In this document: one piece after another, positions 63,972-64,000 of the stretch
Layout of the letters: each line of letters opens with the position of its first letter
How positions within the stretch are numbered: the first letter of the stretch is position 1
Source of the DNA: Luidia sarsii
Lineage: Eukaryota; Echinodermata; Asteroidea; Paxillosida; Luidiidae
Assembly (NCBI GenBank): GCA_949987565.1
Contig: OX465112.1
Location: 10,804,536-10,868,535, forward strand
Direction of reading: 5' to 3'
DNA: 64,000 bases
Position numbers and translations under genes: made by a program
The notes under the pieces: model-generated
Seen by the model: the letters and a program-made list of their open reading frames with translations, nothing else
Told to the model about the DNA's origin: nothing
Databases searched by the model: none

Positions 63972-64000
63972 TTGGCCCAATTTTGGACATGTTCGACAGG

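Larger units (their letters stand above)
1..64000 (+). repeat. 186-bp satellite array filling the window
   Basis: The sequence is a head-to-tail array of one 186-bp monomer with no interruption and no orientation switch. Position 1 is set at TTGGCCCAA. Landmarks are the dyad at 23-42, GACCCAAAAT near 59-68, CAGATTTC near 77-84, GACTCCTCAG near 94-103, CACGGATCGGAC near 123-134, GGTAGACCAG at 139-148, GGCCCCCTG near 163-171, a run of seven A at 172-178, and CTTGAG or CTTAAG at 179-184. There are 343 complete monomers and two partial ones (1-155 and 63972-64000). Monomers differ at about 20 diagnostic sites. Long homogeneous arrays with monomers of this size and multimer periodicity are characteristic of eukaryotic centromeric or pericentromeric satellites; that assignment is inference. 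I do not recognise the family and cannot name the organism. Confidence 0.98.
46483..64000 (+). repeat. Domain III: mixed block with N-O-P units
   Basis: From 46483 the array switches to units containing N, O and P between the A-B and F-G-H-I parts. M has CACTTTTT, CCAAGA and TTTCTCTG, and resembles domain I. N has TTTTTCCAGA, GACTCTTCA, CATTATTGG and a CCCTTAAAAA tail. O has TTTGTTGG and CTCAG but keeps CACGGATCGGAC; it looks like C without the BglII-creating changes. P has GTATCCGAG, ATGGGAC and GACTAGT; it looks like E without GACCCGAAAT. The commonest order is A-B-N-O-P-F. Ordinary domain-II units (C, D, E, H-L) reappear at 52809-54297 and 62483-63971. The second of these lies in a copy of a 5.4-kb block. 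The domain runs past the end of the window. Confidence 0.82.

Noticed and set aside
1..64000. CRISPR array
   Set aside because: The 186-bp unit is repeated in full, with no short repeat alternating with unique spacers.
1..64000. Transposon or retroelement insertion
   Set aside because: Monomer lengths add up exactly to the window, which leaves no room for inserted sequence, and no terminal repeats or target-site duplications are seen.
1..64000. Identification as the 186-bp zebrafish satellite or another named family
   Set aside because: Only the unit length agrees with what I remember. That family is described as AT-rich, while this monomer is about 45% GC, and I cannot compare sequences here.

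Overview
The whole window is one uninterrupted tandem array of a satellite DNA. I see no gene, RNA gene, transposon, CRISPR array or unique sequence anywhere in it. The monomer is 186 bp and about 45% GC (hand count on one consensus). With monomer position 1 set at TTGGCCCAA, the window holds 343 complete monomers plus a partial one at each end (1-155 and 63972-64000), all in the same orientation. By hand bookkeeping, 300 monomers are 186 bp, 32 are 187, five are 188, four are 185, one is 191 and one is 161. These lengths sum exactly to the window, so nothing else is hidden in it.

The kind of sequence points to a eukaryote: a long homogeneous array with nucleosome-scale monomers and a higher-order repeat (HOR) structure is typical of centromeric or pericentromeric satellite. 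I cannot name the species or chromosome from the sequence, and I did not recognise the monomer as a known family.

Three domains differ in which monomer variants they hold and how these are ordered. Domain I (1-10198) is irregular, with private variants: a TTTATTTAG 2-bp insertion, CCAAGA, AAAATTAG and GAAAGAAAAC. Domain II (10199-46482) is built from twelve variants, here called A to L, in fixed cyclic order. A complete 12-monomer HOR (about 2.23 kb) is present at 25832-28063 and 43134-45365, and most other units are shortened versions of it. Domain III (46483-64000) mixes A, B and F-L units with a second set, N-O-P, and M/N-type monomers that resemble those of domain I.

The structure records stepwise unequal exchange. 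There are tandem duplications of 1116, 1488, 2419 and 4092 bp, and long dispersed duplications. A 10.4-kb block at 18390-28807 and a 6.9-kb block at 39227-46109 are copies that differ in length by exactly the 1116-bp and 2419-bp tandem duplications. A 5396-bp block at 48902-54297 recurs at 58576-63971. Hybrid monomers mark individual crossover or conversion points.

Each monomer has a nearly invariant first 35 bp leading into a 7-bp dyad, followed by a variable part. Because 186 is divisible by 3, a 62-codon frame stays open through many minus-strand monomers and gives long apparent reading frames (up to 488 codons at 54291-55757). I judge these to be by-products of the repeat, not genes.
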